Below are positions 8,502-17,292 of a stretch of DNA of 64,000 bases, piece by piece. The stretch is from Ferrimonas marina (GTDB lineage: Bacteria; Pseudomonadota; Gammaproteobacteria; Enterobacterales; Shewanellaceae). Position 1 is the stretch's first letter; each line of letters opens with the position of its first letter. The notes beneath the pieces are model-generated. The model saw only the letters and a program-made list of their open reading frames with translations, made no database searches and was not told the origin of the DNA. The position numbers and the translations under genes are program-made. The stretch lies in contig NZ_FQXG01000005.1 of NCBI RefSeq assembly GCF_900129905.1, positions 62,001-126,000 of the forward strand, in the 5' to 3' direction.

Positions 8502-8544
8502 ACTGACATAAATCACAGACGCAATTCGTGCCGCCCCCTATGAT
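8502..8544 (+). promoter_or_regulatory. Probable CRP-class-II-like promoter of the second kinase
   Basis: TATGAT (8539-8544) preceded by CCCCC, with ACTGA-N6-TCACA (8502-8517) centred 41.5 bp before the expected start. The TCACAGA-N14-CCCCCTATRAT pattern is identical in spacing to that before the kinase at 3850, although the N14 differs. Confidence 0.5.
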
Positions 8545-8568
8545 GCTCATCATCTATTCATAGGGGGC
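8533..8568 (+). promoter_or_regulatory. Perfect 11-bp inverted repeat spanning the -10 box and the ribosome-binding site
   Basis: GCCCCCTATGA (8533-8543) and TCATAGGGGGC (8558-8568) are exact reverse complements with a 14-base loop. The right arm contains AGGGGG, the ribosome-binding site five bases before the ATG at 8573. If transcription starts upstream of 8533 the hairpin would mask the start; if it starts near 8551, the dyad would act as DNA. Confidence 0.6.
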
Positions 8569-8572
8569 AGGC

Positions 8573-9955
8573 ATGAACGAACTCGCACTCTACACCATTT
8601 ATTTGATCTACGGCCTGGCCTTCTTCGCCATCGGCATGACCATCTCGCTGCGCGACCTGAAGCTGAGCCGGTTAAGCATCGTCGCCGCGCTGCCGGCACT
8701 GGCGCTGTTTGGCTATACCCATGCCCTGCACGAATGGACCGAGCTCTATATCGAATGGGTTGGCCCCAACCGGGATGTCAGCTGGCACCTGCAGGTGGAG
8801 TCGATGCGCTCGGTCAAGCTGCTGCTGTCCTACCTGGCACTGGGCTGGTTTGCCTGGAAGATGCTGGGGCTGATCCGCTGGCGCTACCTGCACTGGATGC
8901 GCACCATCACCTACGCGGTGATGACCACCTACCTGGCCTTGCTGGCCATCAGCTACCAAGCGATGGCATTGGAAGCCTTTCTGCCGACTGCCAATACCCT
9001 TACCCGTTGGATCTTTGGCCTTGGGCCTGCGGTCGTATCTGGCCTGGCCCTCACCGCCTACGCTCGCCAGCAGCATTGGCGCAGCCATCGTGGCGCCCGC
9101 TACTTCGGATACTGCGGTCTGGCCCTGATCGCCTACGGCGTTGCTACTGGCATCATCCCCACCGATTTGGGCCTGTGGGTCCCCGTGCTGCGCGCCAGCT
9201 GCGCCCTCGCGGTGTTGTACTGCCTGGCCAGGGCCCTCTCGATCTTCGACTGGGAGCGGGAGGAGCAGATCCGCCAGGCCCAGTGGCAGTTGGTTCGCGC
9301 CGATCACCACCGTGCTGTCGGCACCCTGGCCTCCGGCCTTGCCAGTGAGATCGAACAACCGCTGCAGCGGGCGATGGAGAAGTGTGACGAACTGGAGCCG
9401 GAGCTCGATATGGACTCCGACGGCCCCTATCGGCTGGAGCAGATCCGCGACGAGCTGCAGCGCTCCCGCGAGGTGTGCAAGGAGCTGGTGACCTTCTCCC
9501 AGCATGCCCAGGATGATCTGCAGGCCCTGCCACTGGACACCCTGCTCAACTCCGCACTGGAGCTGCTCAGTCACCGCCTCAAGCCCTTTATCGTGCTGCA
9601 GGACCTGGAGCCGGGGCTGACCATCCTGGGCAATGAGAAACAGCTCAAGGAGGTGCTGGTCAACGTGTTGAGCAACGCCATCGACGCCTCCGAGGAGGTC
9701 AAACGACTGGAGATCAGCGCCGTACTCAAGGAGGGCGAGGTGCAACTGGAGATACGCGATTACGGCCCGGGCCTCAGTGGTGAGGGCCAAAACAACGCCA
9801 CCGAACCCTTCTACACCACCAAGCAGGAGCACATGGGGCTGGGCCTGACCCTCTGCCACCAGGTGCTGCAGCAGCATGGCGGTCAACTGAGCCTGGAGAA
9901 CTGGCACCACGGCCTGGCGGTGCACCTGAACTGGCCCCGTCACCAGCCAGCCTGA
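8573..9955 (+). CDS. Degenerate 7-TM histidine kinase paralogue lacking the phospho-accepting His
   Basis: 460 residues, the same architecture and near-identical length as the kinase at 3850 (for example FGYTHALHEWTELYIE in TM2). In the H-box, GLASEIEQPL replaces GIAHEIKTPL: position 258 is Ser instead of His, and the flanking Lys-Thr is Glu-Gln. The ATPase part is largely kept: N-box NVLSNAIDASEE, G1 DYGPGLSG, F-box EPFYTTK; G2 is reduced to HMGLGLT. It cannot autophosphorylate on the usual residue but may bind ATP and heterodimerise with the intact kinase. The reading frame is uninterrupted, so it seems maintained rather than decaying. No second regulator is adjacent. Confidence 0.88.
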   Translation: MNELALYTIYLIYGLAFFAIGMTISLRDLKLSRLSIVAALPALALFGYTHALHEWTELYIEWVGPNRDVSWHLQVESMRSVKLLLSYLALGWFAWKMLGLIRWRYLHWMRTITYAVMTTYLALLAISYQAMALEAFLPTANTLTRWIFGLGPAVVSGLALTAYARQQHWRSHRGARYFGYCGLALIAYGVATGIIPTDLGLWVPVLRASCALAVLYCLARALSIFDWEREEQIRQAQWQLVRADHHRAVGTLASGLASEIEQPLQRAMEKCDELEPELDMDSDGPYRLEQIRDELQRSREVCKELVTFSQHAQDDLQALPLDTLLNSALELLSHRLKPFIVLQDLEPGLTILGNEKQLKEVLVNVLSNAIDASEEVKRLEISAVLKEGEVQLEIRDYGPGLSGEGQNNATEPFYTTKQEHMGLGLTLCHQVLQQHGGQLSLENWHHGLAVHLNWPRHQPA

Positions 9956-9971
9956 CGCCAGGCTCTAAACG

Positions 9972-10004
9972 CAAAAACGCCCCGGCATGGCCGGGGCGTT
10001 TTGT
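9972..10004. terminator. Bidirectional terminator between the second kinase and erpA
   Basis: AACGCCCCGGC-ATG-GCCGGGGCGTT stem with A and T runs on its flanks, serving both convergent genes. Confidence 0.88.
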
Positions 10005-10022
10005 TATCTGAACCGGGTAGGC

Positions 10023-10373
10023 TCAGATGGAGAAGGAGGCACCGCAGCCACAGGTGGAGGTGGCGTTGGGGTTGCTAACGAAGAAGCGGCTGCCCTCCAG
10101 ACCCTCGGTGTAATCCACCTCACCACCGACCAGATACTGCAGGCTCATGGCGTCCACCAGCAGGGTCACGCCCTCTTTCTCGATGGTGAAGTCACCTTCG
10201 TTGATCTTCTCATCGAAGGTAAAACCATACTGGAAACCGGAGCAACCGCCACCGGTCACGTACACGCGAAGCTTCAGCTCCGGGTTTTCCTCTTCGGCCA
10301 GCAGCGCCTTTACCTTGGCGGCCGCGGCATCGGAGAACTCAATCGGCATGGCTTGTTCAACGGCTGCAGTCAT
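10023..10373 (-). CDS. erpA: Iron-sulfur cluster insertion protein ErpA
   Basis: 116-residue A-type Fe-S carrier, the usual length. The three cluster-ligating cysteines are in [11 protein letters not shown] and the C-terminal CGCGASF. It hands Fe-S clusters to apoproteins such as IspG/IspH and respiratory enzymes in the cytoplasm. The start has a good AGAGGT ribosome-binding site. The DUF6776 gene lies directly upstream on the same strand, 54 bases away. Confidence 0.96.
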   Translation of the reverse strand: MTAAVEQAMPIEFSDAAAAKVKALLAEEENPELKLRVYVTGGGCSGFQYGFTFDEKINEGDFTIEKEGVTLLVDAMSLQYLVGGEVDYTEGLEGSRFFVSNPNATSTCGCGASFSI

Positions 10374-10427
10374 GGTTACCTCTGGGATTGTTTGACGGCC
10401 GGATTATCCAATACCCGACCAAAGCAT

Positions 10428-11183
10428 TCAAGCTTTCTCAATCAAACGTGCGAGAGCCCCCTCACTGATCAACTCAGTGATCGGAAAGGCGGTCTCGGCA
10501 CTGGCGGCGCGCTGGTTACCGCTGGCGGGCAGGCGCAGGTTGACGCGGATCCGCTCCGGCACAAAGCCGTCAGGCAACTTGAGGCTGCCCTCCAGCTCCT
10601 GGAAGTAGCGGAAGGAGAACGCCAGACGCTCCTCATCGCCGCCCAGCTCGGTCAGCTTCAGGCTGCGGGCCTTGCCGTTCTGACTGCCGTCCAACGTTAC
10701 CTGGGCGGTACCGCGCACCGTGCTGTTACGGATCTTCTGCTGGCTCAACACCAGGCGGAAACGAAAGCGCTGGGCCGAGGCGGTCTCATCCACCACCAGG
10801 TCATGGATGTGCACCCCGTCGGCGGTCTTCTCCGGCGCCATGATGTTGCGGTAGAACGCCAGCTCGCGCTCCATCTCCTCCATGGTGCCACGCTGGCGGG
10901 CCATCAGCGCCCGGGTCTCCTGCTGGCTCTGCTGCTCCATCTTCAGCTCCAGGTCCAGCGCCGCATTGCGCTTCTCCAGTTCAAGCCGCTCGTAGTTCCA
11001 CAGCTTGGACTCGGTCTCCAGCTCGCCGAACTCCTTGATCACATGCAACTGATTGAGCCAGCCCAGCCCCATCCCCAGCACCAGAACCAGCAGCATCAGC
11101 GGAAACAGCAGGACACCTCGTGGATTAAGCCGCTGTTCCCATTGGGTAAAGGCGTGCCAGCGATGTTTTAAATATTGCATCAT
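10428..11183 (-). CDS. DUF6776-like single-pass membrane protein
   Basis: About 251 residues from tandem ATGs at 11183/11180; a 25-residue upstream extension would overlap the divergent CLC promoter and has no ribosome-binding site. One TM helix (VLLFPLMLLVLVLGMGLGW) is followed by a long coiled coil (~50-110, ELETESKLWNYERLELEKR) and a beta-rich C-terminal domain. I recall this architecture as DUF6776 in gammaproteobacteria, next to bactofilin or erpA; its function is unknown. It probably shares a transcript with erpA. Confidence 0.7.
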   Translation of the reverse strand: MMQYLKHRWHAFTQWEQRLNPRGVLLFPLMLLVLVLGMGLGWLNQLHVIKEFGELETESKLWNYERLELEKRNAALDLELKMEQQSQQETRALMARQRGTMEEMERELAFYRNIMAPEKTADGVHIHDLVVDETASAQRFRFRLVLSQQKIRNSTVRGTAQVTLDGSQNGKARSLKLTELGGDEERLAFSFRYFQELEGSLKLPDGFVPERIRVNLRLPASGNQRAASAETAFPITELISEGALARLIEKA

Positions 11184-11243
11184 GTTGGTTTTCTTAGCTT
11201 TGTCAGTGATAAACTTGTTGTATCGCCGCCCGATTTTTCTGAC

Positions 11244-12914
11244 ATGATCAACGAACATAAGTTTCGCTTATCCCATCCGCGCATCAGCCTCCAGCTTTGC
11301 TTCCTGGGGCTGTTGGTGGGGATCCTGTCCAGCGGCTTGATCGTGCTGTTCCAGCTTGCCGTGTCCGGCTTGCAGGCCCTGCTTTGGGTCGAATCCGAGG
11401 ATTTTACCCAGCTGCCCATGTGGATGCGAGTGGCGCTGCCCATCGCTGGGGCGGCGATCATCCATCAGTTGATCCGCCACTCCCGCGCCTCCTACCGACG
11501 CATGGGCATCGCCTACGTTATCCACCGGGTCAAGATCCACTACGGCCGGCTGCCCCTGGGCTCCGGCATCGGCCAGTTCCTCCACGCGGTGGTGGCGCTG
11601 GCCAGCGGCTTTTCGGTCGGTAAAGAGGGCCCAGCGGTGCACATCGGTGCCAGCGCCGCCACCATGGTGGCCAAGCGCTGGTCGCTGCCAGACAACACCA
11701 TGCGCATCCTCTCATCTTGCGGCATAGCGGCCGGTATCTCGGCGATCTTTAATACCCCGCTGGCCGGTGTGATCTTCGTCCTCGAGGTGGTACTGCGGGA
11801 GTACAAGATCCACTACATCCTGCCGATCATGCTCGCCGCCATCGCCGGCGCGGTGATCTACCGGGCGGTGTTTGGCAATACCCACGTCTACGAGCATCTG
11901 GAGCTGCTGCGGATGCCGCTGGAGCAGTACCCCACTTTGGTGCTGTTTGGCCTGGTAGTGGGGGTGGTTTCCGCCCTGTTCAGTAAGGCGCTGCTGACCA
12001 CCACGGCGGTCAGTGCCAACCAGCCACAGTGGCTGCGCTTTGCCCTGGCCGGGGGCATTACCGCGGTGGTGGGGCTGATGATCCCAGGCGCCCTGGGCGG
12101 CGAAGCGGGCGTGGTGGCCCTGTCCCACAGCAGCGACATCACCCTGGGCCTGATCTTCGCCCTACTGCTGGGCAAGATGGTGCTCACCATCGCCGCCCTG
12201 GGGCTGGGGATCCCCGGTGGCCTGATCGGCCCGCTCTACGGCATCGGCGCCCTGCTCGGCGCCCTGCTGGTACTGATCCTCTCCCCCATGCTGCCTCAGG
12301 TGGCCGAATACCATAGCCTCTACACCGCCCTGACCATGACCGCCATGATGGGGATCTGCCTCAATGCCCCGATGGCCTCACTGATCGCCCTGGTGGAGCT
12401 GACCGACAACGCCACGGTGATCGTGCCCTTCCTGCTGATCACCCTGCCCGGTTTCCTTTTGGCCCACGAAGGTCTGGGCGGCCGTGCCATCTTCCTGCGG
12501 CAGCTCGATCTGATGGGGCTGAACTACAAGGTGCCGCCACTGGAGCAGGCACTGCAGAAGGTGGGGGTACTGGCGTTGGTCAACTCCGCCATCGTCGCGG
12601 TACGGCCGCAACTGTCCGAGGCGGAGCAGCTGGACCTGATCAAAAGCGCCGAGGGCCGGCGCTTATTGATCCCCACCGGCGAAGGGCAGGACCTGCTCTC
12701 CCTCAGCGACGACTACGCTCATCAGGCTACCCCGTTGAAACGCACGCCACTGCAGGGGCTGCCGGACACCGCCACCCTGGCGGAGGTGTATCGGGCCCTG
12801 GAGCCCAAGCGCACTGGCATGGTGTTCATCTACCACAAGGATCCCAGCTGCCCCATCGGGGTGATCACCTGGGCCCGCCTGCACCGCTACTTCCGGATCG
12901 AGGGAAGTGGCTGA
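11244..12914 (+). CDS. clcA: CLC-family chloride channel/transporter
   Basis: 556 residues, membrane domain (1-~430) plus a soluble C-terminal domain (~440-556) that may be a degenerate CBS region. CLC signatures are GSGIGQ, GKEGPAVHIGA (gating glutamate E128) and GIPGGLIGPLYGIGALLGA. The position equivalent to the proton glutamate E203 of E. coli ClC-ec1 (IIEE) is V182 here (VLEVV), as in CLC channels. Passive chloride conductance rather than 2Cl-/H+ exchange is therefore plausible. The start at 11244 was chosen because an upstream in-frame start would overlap the divergent DUF6776 gene. The clcA symbol is by family only. Confidence 0.88.
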   Translation: MINEHKFRLSHPRISLQLCFLGLLVGILSSGLIVLFQLAVSGLQALLWVESEDFTQLPMWMRVALPIAGAAIIHQLIRHSRASYRRMGIAYVIHRVKIHYGRLPLGSGIGQFLHAVVALASGFSVGKEGPAVHIGASAATMVAKRWSLPDNTMRILSSCGIAAGISAIFNTPLAGVIFVLEVVLREYKIHYILPIMLAAIAGAVIYRAVFGNTHVYEHLELLRMPLEQYPTLVLFGLVVGVVSALFSKALLTTTAVSANQPQWLRFALAGGITAVVGLMIPGALGGEAGVVALSHSSDITLGLIFALLLGKMVLTIAALGLGIPGGLIGPLYGIGALLGALLVLILSPMLPQVAEYHSLYTALTMTAMMGICLNAPMASLIALVELTDNATVIVPFLLITLPGFLLAHEGLGGRAIFLRQLDLMGLNYKVPPLEQALQKVGVLALVNSAIVAVRPQLSEAEQLDLIKSAEGRRLLIPTGEGQDLLSLSDDYAHQATPLKRTPLQGLPDTATLAEVYRALEPKRTGMVFIYHKDPSCPIGVITWARLHRYFRIEGSG

Positions 12915-12935
12915 AAACCCTGCCATGGCCGCCCT

Positions 12936-12963
12936 TTGCGCCGCCCTCAAATGGGCGTATAAT
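12936..12963 (+). promoter_or_regulatory. Promoter of the pyr operon
   Basis: TATAAT at 12958-12963 with TTGCGC at 12936-12941 (16-base spacer), 32 bases before the leader peptide start. Confidence 0.7.
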
Positions 12964-12994
12964 CCACCGAAAATTTGCCGGGACTGGATGAAAA

Positions 12995-13165
12995 ATGACG
13001 CAACACTGGCCGCTGCAAAAGCTGCATGAGTGCCCCCAAGGGTGCCTGTCCCAGGCGCCGTGTTGTCGCTTCCCGTCCCCTCGCGTTTCGAAAAAAGCCC
13101 CCTGGCCTTCCCTGGGGGCTTTTTTTGGATCCGCCCTAAGAATCTCGTACTCGAACCTGAGGTAA
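12995..13165 (+). CDS. pyrL: pyrBI leader peptide (attenuator peptide)
   Basis: A 56-codon frame from ATG 12995 (GGA six bases upstream) runs straight through the attenuator and stops at 13163-13165, nine bases before pyrB. The terminator encodes SLGAFFGSA, at the place where E. coli PyrL has RGAFFCPG. This is the classic arrangement in which a ribosome following polymerase closely blocks the terminator when UTP is low. A 13-codon frame from ATG 12988 is an alternative leader but would stop well short of the terminator. The long U-tract that causes UTP-sensitive pausing in E. coli is not evident. Confidence 0.7.
   Translation: MTQHWPLQKLHECPQGCLSQAPCCRFPSPRVSKKAPWPSLGAFFGSALRISYSNLR
13041..13059 (+). 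promoter_or_regulatory. Pause hairpin in the pyr leader
   Basis: GGTGCCTG-TCC-CAGGCGCC stem (one G-U pair), about 40 bases before the attenuator; equivalent in position to the RNA polymerase pause hairpin of enteric pyrBI leaders. Confidence 0.5.
13091..13127 (+). terminator. Attenuator of pyrBI
   Basis: AGCCCCC ... GGGGGCT stem preceded by six A and followed by seven T, lying between promoter and pyrB and inside the leader frame. Confidence 0.88.
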
Positions 13166-13173
13166 CAGACGTC

Positions 13174-14103
13174 ATGGCGAACCCCCTGTACCAGAAACAC
13201 ATCATCTCCATCGCCGAGCTCAGCCGGGCCGAGCTGGAGCTCATCGTTGAAACCGCCGGCGCCCTGAAGGCCGAGCCCAACCCCACCCTACTGCAGAACA
13301 AGGTGGTGGCCAGCTGCTTCTTTGAGCCCTCCACCCGCACCCGACTGTCATTTGAAACCGCCATCCAGCGTCTCGGCGGCAGCGTCATCGGCTTCGATAA
13401 CGACGGCAACACCTCGCTGGCCAAGAAGGGCGAGACCCTGTCCGATTCGGTCCAGGTAATCAGCTCCTACGTCGATGCCTTCGTCATGCGTCATCCGCAG
13501 GAAGGCGCCGCCCGCCTGGCGTCCGAGTGCGCCAACGGCAAGCCAATCATCAACGGCGGCGACGGTGCCAACCAGCACCCGACCCAAACCCTGCTCGACC
13601 TATTCTCCATCTACGAGACCCAGGGCCGGCTGGACAACCTCAATGTCGCCTTTGTCGGCGATCTCAAGTACGGACGCACCGTCCACTCGCTGACTCAGGC
13701 ACTGGCCAAGTTCGACAACGTCACCTTCCACTTTATCGCCCCGGAAGTGCTGGCGATGCCGGACTACATCTGCGAGGAGCTGGACGAGGCGGGCATCGCT
13801 TACCACCTGCACACCTCGATGGAGTCGGTGATCCCGCAGCTGGACGTGCTCTACATGACCCGGGTACAGAAGGAGCGCTTTGACGAGTCCGAGTACGCCC
13901 ACGTTAAATCCGCCTACATCCTCACCGCCAAGCTGCTGGAAGGCGCCCGTGGCAACCTCAAGGTGCTGCACCCGCTGCCCCGGGTCGATGAGATCACCAC
14001 CGACGTGGATGTCACCCCCCACGCCTACTACTTCCAACAGGCCGAGAACGGCGTCTACGCCCGTCAGGCGCTGCTGGCCCTGGTCCTGAACCCCGAGATT
14101 TGA
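13174..14103 (+). CDS. pyrB: Aspartate carbamoyltransferase catalytic chain
   Basis: 309 residues, the standard length. Carbamoyl-phosphate binding [24 protein letters not shown] and HPLPRVDEI motifs are all present. It catalyses the first committed step of pyrimidine synthesis (carbamoyl phosphate + aspartate). The start at 13174 follows the leader stop; longer frames from 13030 run through the attenuator and are not credible. It is followed 11 bases later by pyrI, so the holoenzyme is the allosteric class B form. Confidence 0.97.
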   Translation: MANPLYQKHIISIAELSRAELELIVETAGALKAEPNPTLLQNKVVASCFFEPSTRTRLSFETAIQRLGGSVIGFDNDGNTSLAKKGETLSDSVQVISSYVDAFVMRHPQEGAARLASECANGKPIINGGDGANQHPTQTLLDLFSIYETQGRLDNLNVAFVGDLKYGRTVHSLTQALAKFDNVTFHFIAPEVLAMPDYICEELDEAGIAYHLHTSMESVIPQLDVLYMTRVQKERFDESEYAHVKSAYILTAKLLEGARGNLKVLHPLPRVDEITTDVDVTPHAYYFQQAENGVYARQALLALVLNPEI

Positions 14104-14114
14104 GGAGTCCCGTC

Positions 14115-14579
14115 ATGAGCAAAGAGAACCAACTGCAGGTCGAGGCGATCAAACAGGGCTCGGTGATCGACCACATCCCGGCCCACGCCGGCATCAAGGT
14201 GCTGCGCCTGTTTGAGCTGCACAAAACCCAAAACAAGGTCACCATCGGTCTGAACCTGCCCTCTTCTGCCCTGGGCCATAAGGATCTGATCAAGATCGAG
14301 AACGTCTTCATCGACGAAGACCTGGCCAACCAGCTGGCGCTGCTGGCCCCCAACGCCACGGTCAACCAGATCGAGGATTACGAGGTGGTGAAGAAGCTGC
14401 AGCTGAACCTGCCGCAGCGGGTGGACCGGGTGTTCCAGTGCCCCAACTCCAACTGCATCACCCGCACCGAGCCTGTGGCCTCCAGCTTCACCGTGGTGAG
14501 CAAGGGCGACGCCATCAAGCTCAAGTGCAAATACTGCGAGAAGGCGTTCAACCGCGACAGCGTGGCAGAGCTGCGTTAA
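14115..14579 (+). CDS. pyrI: Aspartate carbamoyltransferase regulatory chain
   Basis: 154 residues. It binds CTP/ATP and docks on PyrB through a zinc site made by four cysteines, seen here as CPNSNC and CKYC. The N-terminal allosteric domain contains [13 protein letters not shown]. The start at 14115 follows TGAGGAG, which begins at the pyrB stop, so translation is tightly coupled. Confidence 0.97.
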   Translation: MSKENQLQVEAIKQGSVIDHIPAHAGIKVLRLFELHKTQNKVTIGLNLPSSALGHKDLIKIENVFIDEDLANQLALLAPNATVNQIEDYEVVKKLQLNLPQRVDRVFQCPNSNCITRTEPVASSFTVVSKGDAIKLKCKYCEKAFNRDSVAELR

Positions 14580-14596
14580 CGGCTGCCGCCGGGATA

Positions 14597-14620
14597 AACG
14601 CGCCTTCGGGCGCGTTTTTT
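14597..14620 (+). terminator. Terminator of pyrBI
   Basis: AACGCGCC-TTCG-GGCGCGTT with a UUCG tetraloop and a T run. Confidence 0.9.
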
Positions 14621-14819
14621 AATGCCATTCAAGCCCCTGCCAGCCGGCAACGGGCAAAAATAGCCCGGCCTGTGATCCGCCCCCTTGATCAACCCCGTCA
14701 CAAAATGCCACCCTCCCCTCACTGGATAACAACCTTGCCCCGTCGGTGTTACAACGGGACAGGGCTGGCTACATTGATGGCCCGGCGACGACGCCGGCAA
14801 CTAAGGATCAAGGAAACCC

Positions 14820-16109
14820 ATGAACCGTTCCGAAACGCTATTTGAACAAGCCCAGCAAACCATCCCCGGCGGCGTGAACTCGCCGGTGCGTGCCTTTAAA
14901 GGCGTGGGCGGTACCCCGGTGTTCATCGACAGCGCCGACGGCGCCTACCTGTACGATGTGGACGGCAAGCGCTACATCGATTACGTCGGTTCCTGGGGTC
15001 CGATGATCCTGGGCCACAACCACGACAGCATCCGTAACGCCGTAATCGAAGCCGCCCACAAGGGCCTCTCCTTCGGTGCCCCCACCCAGTCCGAGGTGGA
15101 GATGGCGGACCTGGTCTGCAAGCTGCTGCCCAGCGTTGAGCAGGTTCGTATGGTGAACTCCGGCACCGAAGCCACCATGAGCGCCCTGCGCCTGGCTCGT
15201 GGCTTCACCGGCCGCGACAAGTTCATTAAGTTCGAAGGCTGCTACCACGGCCACGCCGACTGCCTGCTGGTGAAAGCTGGCTCCGGCATGCTGACCTTCG
15301 GCGAGCCCACCAGCCCGGGCGTGCCGGCGGACTTCGCCAAGCACACCCTGACCGCCGACTACAACGATCTGGACAGCGTTAAGGCCCTGTTCGAGTCCAA
15401 CCCGGGCGAGATCGGCGCCATCATCCTGGAGCCGGTGGCTGGCAACATGAACTGCATCCCGCCGGTAGAAGGCTTCCTGGAAGGCCTGCGCGCCCTGTGT
15501 GACCAGCACGGCGCCCTGCTGATCATCGACGAGGTGATGACCGGCTTCCGCGTCTCCCTGACCGGTGCCCACGGCCACTACGGCGTAACCCCGGACCTGG
15601 TCTGCCTGGGTAAGGTAATTGGCGGCGGCATGCCGGTAGGCGCCTTCGGTGGCCGTGCCGACGTCATGGCTCACCTGGCTCCGAATGGCCCGGTATACCA
15701 GGCCGGTACCCTGTCCGGTAACCCGGTCGCCATGGCCGCTGGCCTGGCCCAGCTGGAAGTGCTGCAACAGCCTGGCCTGTACGATGAGCTGACCGCCAAG
15801 ACCGAGAAGCTGATCCACGGCATCAAGGCCGCGGCCGACAAGCACGGCGTACCGATGGCGATCAACACCGTGGGTGGCATGTTCGGCTTCTTCTTCACCG
15901 AAGAGCAGAACATCACCTCCTTCGCCCAGGTGTCCCGCTGCAACATGGATCACTTCAAGGCGTTCTTCCACGGCATGCTGGATGAGGGCGTTAACCTGGC
16001 GCCGTCCGCGTTTGAAGCGGGTTTCCTCTCCATGGCCCACAGCGACGAAGACATCCAGGCGACCCTGGACGCCGCCGACAAGGTGCTGGCCAATATCGCC
16101 GCTGCTTAA
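14820..16109 (+). CDS. hemL: Glutamate-1-semialdehyde 2,1-aminomutase
   Basis: 429 residues, class III PLP aminotransferase fold. It converts glutamate-1-semialdehyde to 5-aminolevulinate, the C5 route to haem, relevant here given the many c-type cytochromes. [18 protein letters not shown]-like N-terminus, [25 protein letters not shown] and the PLP lysine K265 in [16 protein letters not shown] are all present. The gene is monocistronic with its own terminator. Confidence 0.97.
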   Translation: MNRSETLFEQAQQTIPGGVNSPVRAFKGVGGTPVFIDSADGAYLYDVDGKRYIDYVGSWGPMILGHNHDSIRNAVIEAAHKGLSFGAPTQSEVEMADLVCKLLPSVEQVRMVNSGTEATMSALRLARGFTGRDKFIKFEGCYHGHADCLLVKAGSGMLTFGEPTSPGVPADFAKHTLTADYNDLDSVKALFESNPGEIGAIILEPVAGNMNCIPPVEGFLEGLRALCDQHGALLIIDEVMTGFRVSLTGAHGHYGVTPDLVCLGKVIGGGMPVGAFGGRADVMAHLAPNGPVYQAGTLSGNPVAMAAGLAQLEVLQQPGLYDELTAKTEKLIHGIKAAADKHGVPMAINTVGGMFGFFFTEEQNITSFAQVSRCNMDHFKAFFHGMLDEGVNLAPSAFEAGFLSMAHSDEDIQATLDAADKVLANIAAA

Positions 16110-16144
16110 GCGGGTTTTAAGGGCATTCGTGCCCAACCAGGCAT

Positions 16145-16178
16145 GAAAAAAGGAGCCACTTCACGTGGCTCCTTTTTT
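16145..16178. terminator. Bidirectional terminator between hemL and the SPFH gene
   Basis: AAAAAAGGAGCCAC-TTCAC-GTGGCTCCTTTTTT; works on both strands. Confidence 0.9.
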
Positions 16179-16201
16179 GTATTCCATCTGTACTTGCCCG
16201 G

Positions 16202-17128
16202 TTATTTCTCGGCGCTCATATTCCACAGAATGGATTGATCCGCCCCCATCATGGTGGACGGCATCTGGCCATTCCACTGCTGGGCTTTGACGTAATCCAC
16301 CAGACGATCGCTGTTGGCCAACGCCTTAGCCTTCTGGGTCATCGCTTCCGCTTCGGCCAGGCCGGTCATGCGGATGGCCTGCGCCTGCGCTTCCGCCTCG
16401 GTGATGATGGCGTAGGCCTTGCCGTCCGCCCGCGCTTTCTCCGCATCCCGCTTCGCTTCGGCGGTGTTCACCTCACGCTGGGCTTCGAGCTTTTGCCGGT
16501 CCAACCGGTGCATCTCCGCCGCCGCCAAGTTCTTCTCGGTTTGCTTGGTCTCAATGCTTTGCAGGTACTTAGCAGGCAATACCAGATTCTCTATCTGCAC
16601 GCTGTCCAGCTTGACCGGAAACTCCGCCATGGTTTCCAGCAACTCGGACTCGATCATGGCGATCACCTGGCCGCGAGACTGGATGATCTGCTCCGCCTTG
16701 TACTTGGCCAGCGCTTCCTTGGCCGCACTGCGCAGCCGGGGGTCGAGAATGCGGGCCTCGAACTGATCCAAGCCACCAAAGTTCTTGTAAAGCTCAAACG
16801 CCTCGGCGCGGATCACCGTCCAGTTGACCGACACCTCAGCGTCCACCGGCATCTGCTCATTGGTGGCCGCCTTGAGGGTTTCCAGGTTCTTGCGGGTACG
16901 GATCTCCAACTCTTCCACCGTATCGGCAAAGGGGATCTTAAAATGCAGACCCGGATTAACCTGCGTGGTGGCTTCGCCGAAACGCTTGACGATGCCGACA
17001 TGGCCCTCGTCGATGGTGTAACAACTCATGGCACCTAGCCCCAGCAACACCAGAGCCGCAATGCCACCACTGAGGTAGGAGAGGTTGAATCTCTTTACCG
17101 GCGCGGAGACCGTTAAATTCCCTGTCAT
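16202..17128 (-). CDS. SPFH/prohibitin-family membrane protein
   Basis: About 308 residues with one N-terminal TM helix and an SPFH domain (IDEGHVGIVKRFGEA, NPGLHFKIPFADTVEELEIR), then a long Ala/Glu/Lys/Gln helical region (~180-270) typical of flotillin/prohibitin coiled coils. Such proteins form ring scaffolds in the inner membrane and act with proteases such as FtsH. ATG 17128 is preferred since AAGGA lies seven bases before it; ATG 17134 is only one or two bases from that site. There is no NfeD or HflK neighbour, so it is a solitary prohibitin-like protein. Confidence 0.85.
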   Translation of the reverse strand: MTGNLTVSAPVKRFNLSYLSGGIAALVLLGLGAMSCYTIDEGHVGIVKRFGEATTQVNPGLHFKIPFADTVEELEIRTRKNLETLKAATNEQMPVDAEVSVNWTVIRAEAFELYKNFGGLDQFEARILDPRLRSAAKEALAKYKAEQIIQSRGQVIAMIESELLETMAEFPVKLDSVQIENLVLPAKYLQSIETKQTEKNLAAAEMHRLDRQKLEAQREVNTAEAKRDAEKARADGKAYAIITEAEAQAQAIRMTGLAEAEAMTQKAKALANSDRLVDYVKAQQWNGQMPSTMMGADQSILWNMSAEK

Positions 17129-17292
17129 CGTCATTTCCTTTGACTGTGCATAACAAGCTGTTAAACCTACACAATCAAAAGGTTAATGACAAAACGAAGG
17201 GATGATGTCGCTGGGCTGGTCCCAGCGGGACAGCCCAGCACTTCAGCACAGTGGGGCGATGGCTCCGAGACCAGCCTCTCGGTATGGTGCTG

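Noticed and set aside
13030-13173. N-terminal extension of pyrB from a GTG at 13030
   Set aside because: It would be translated through the attenuator hairpin and is not homologous to PyrB; the leader peptide and start at 13174 explain the region.
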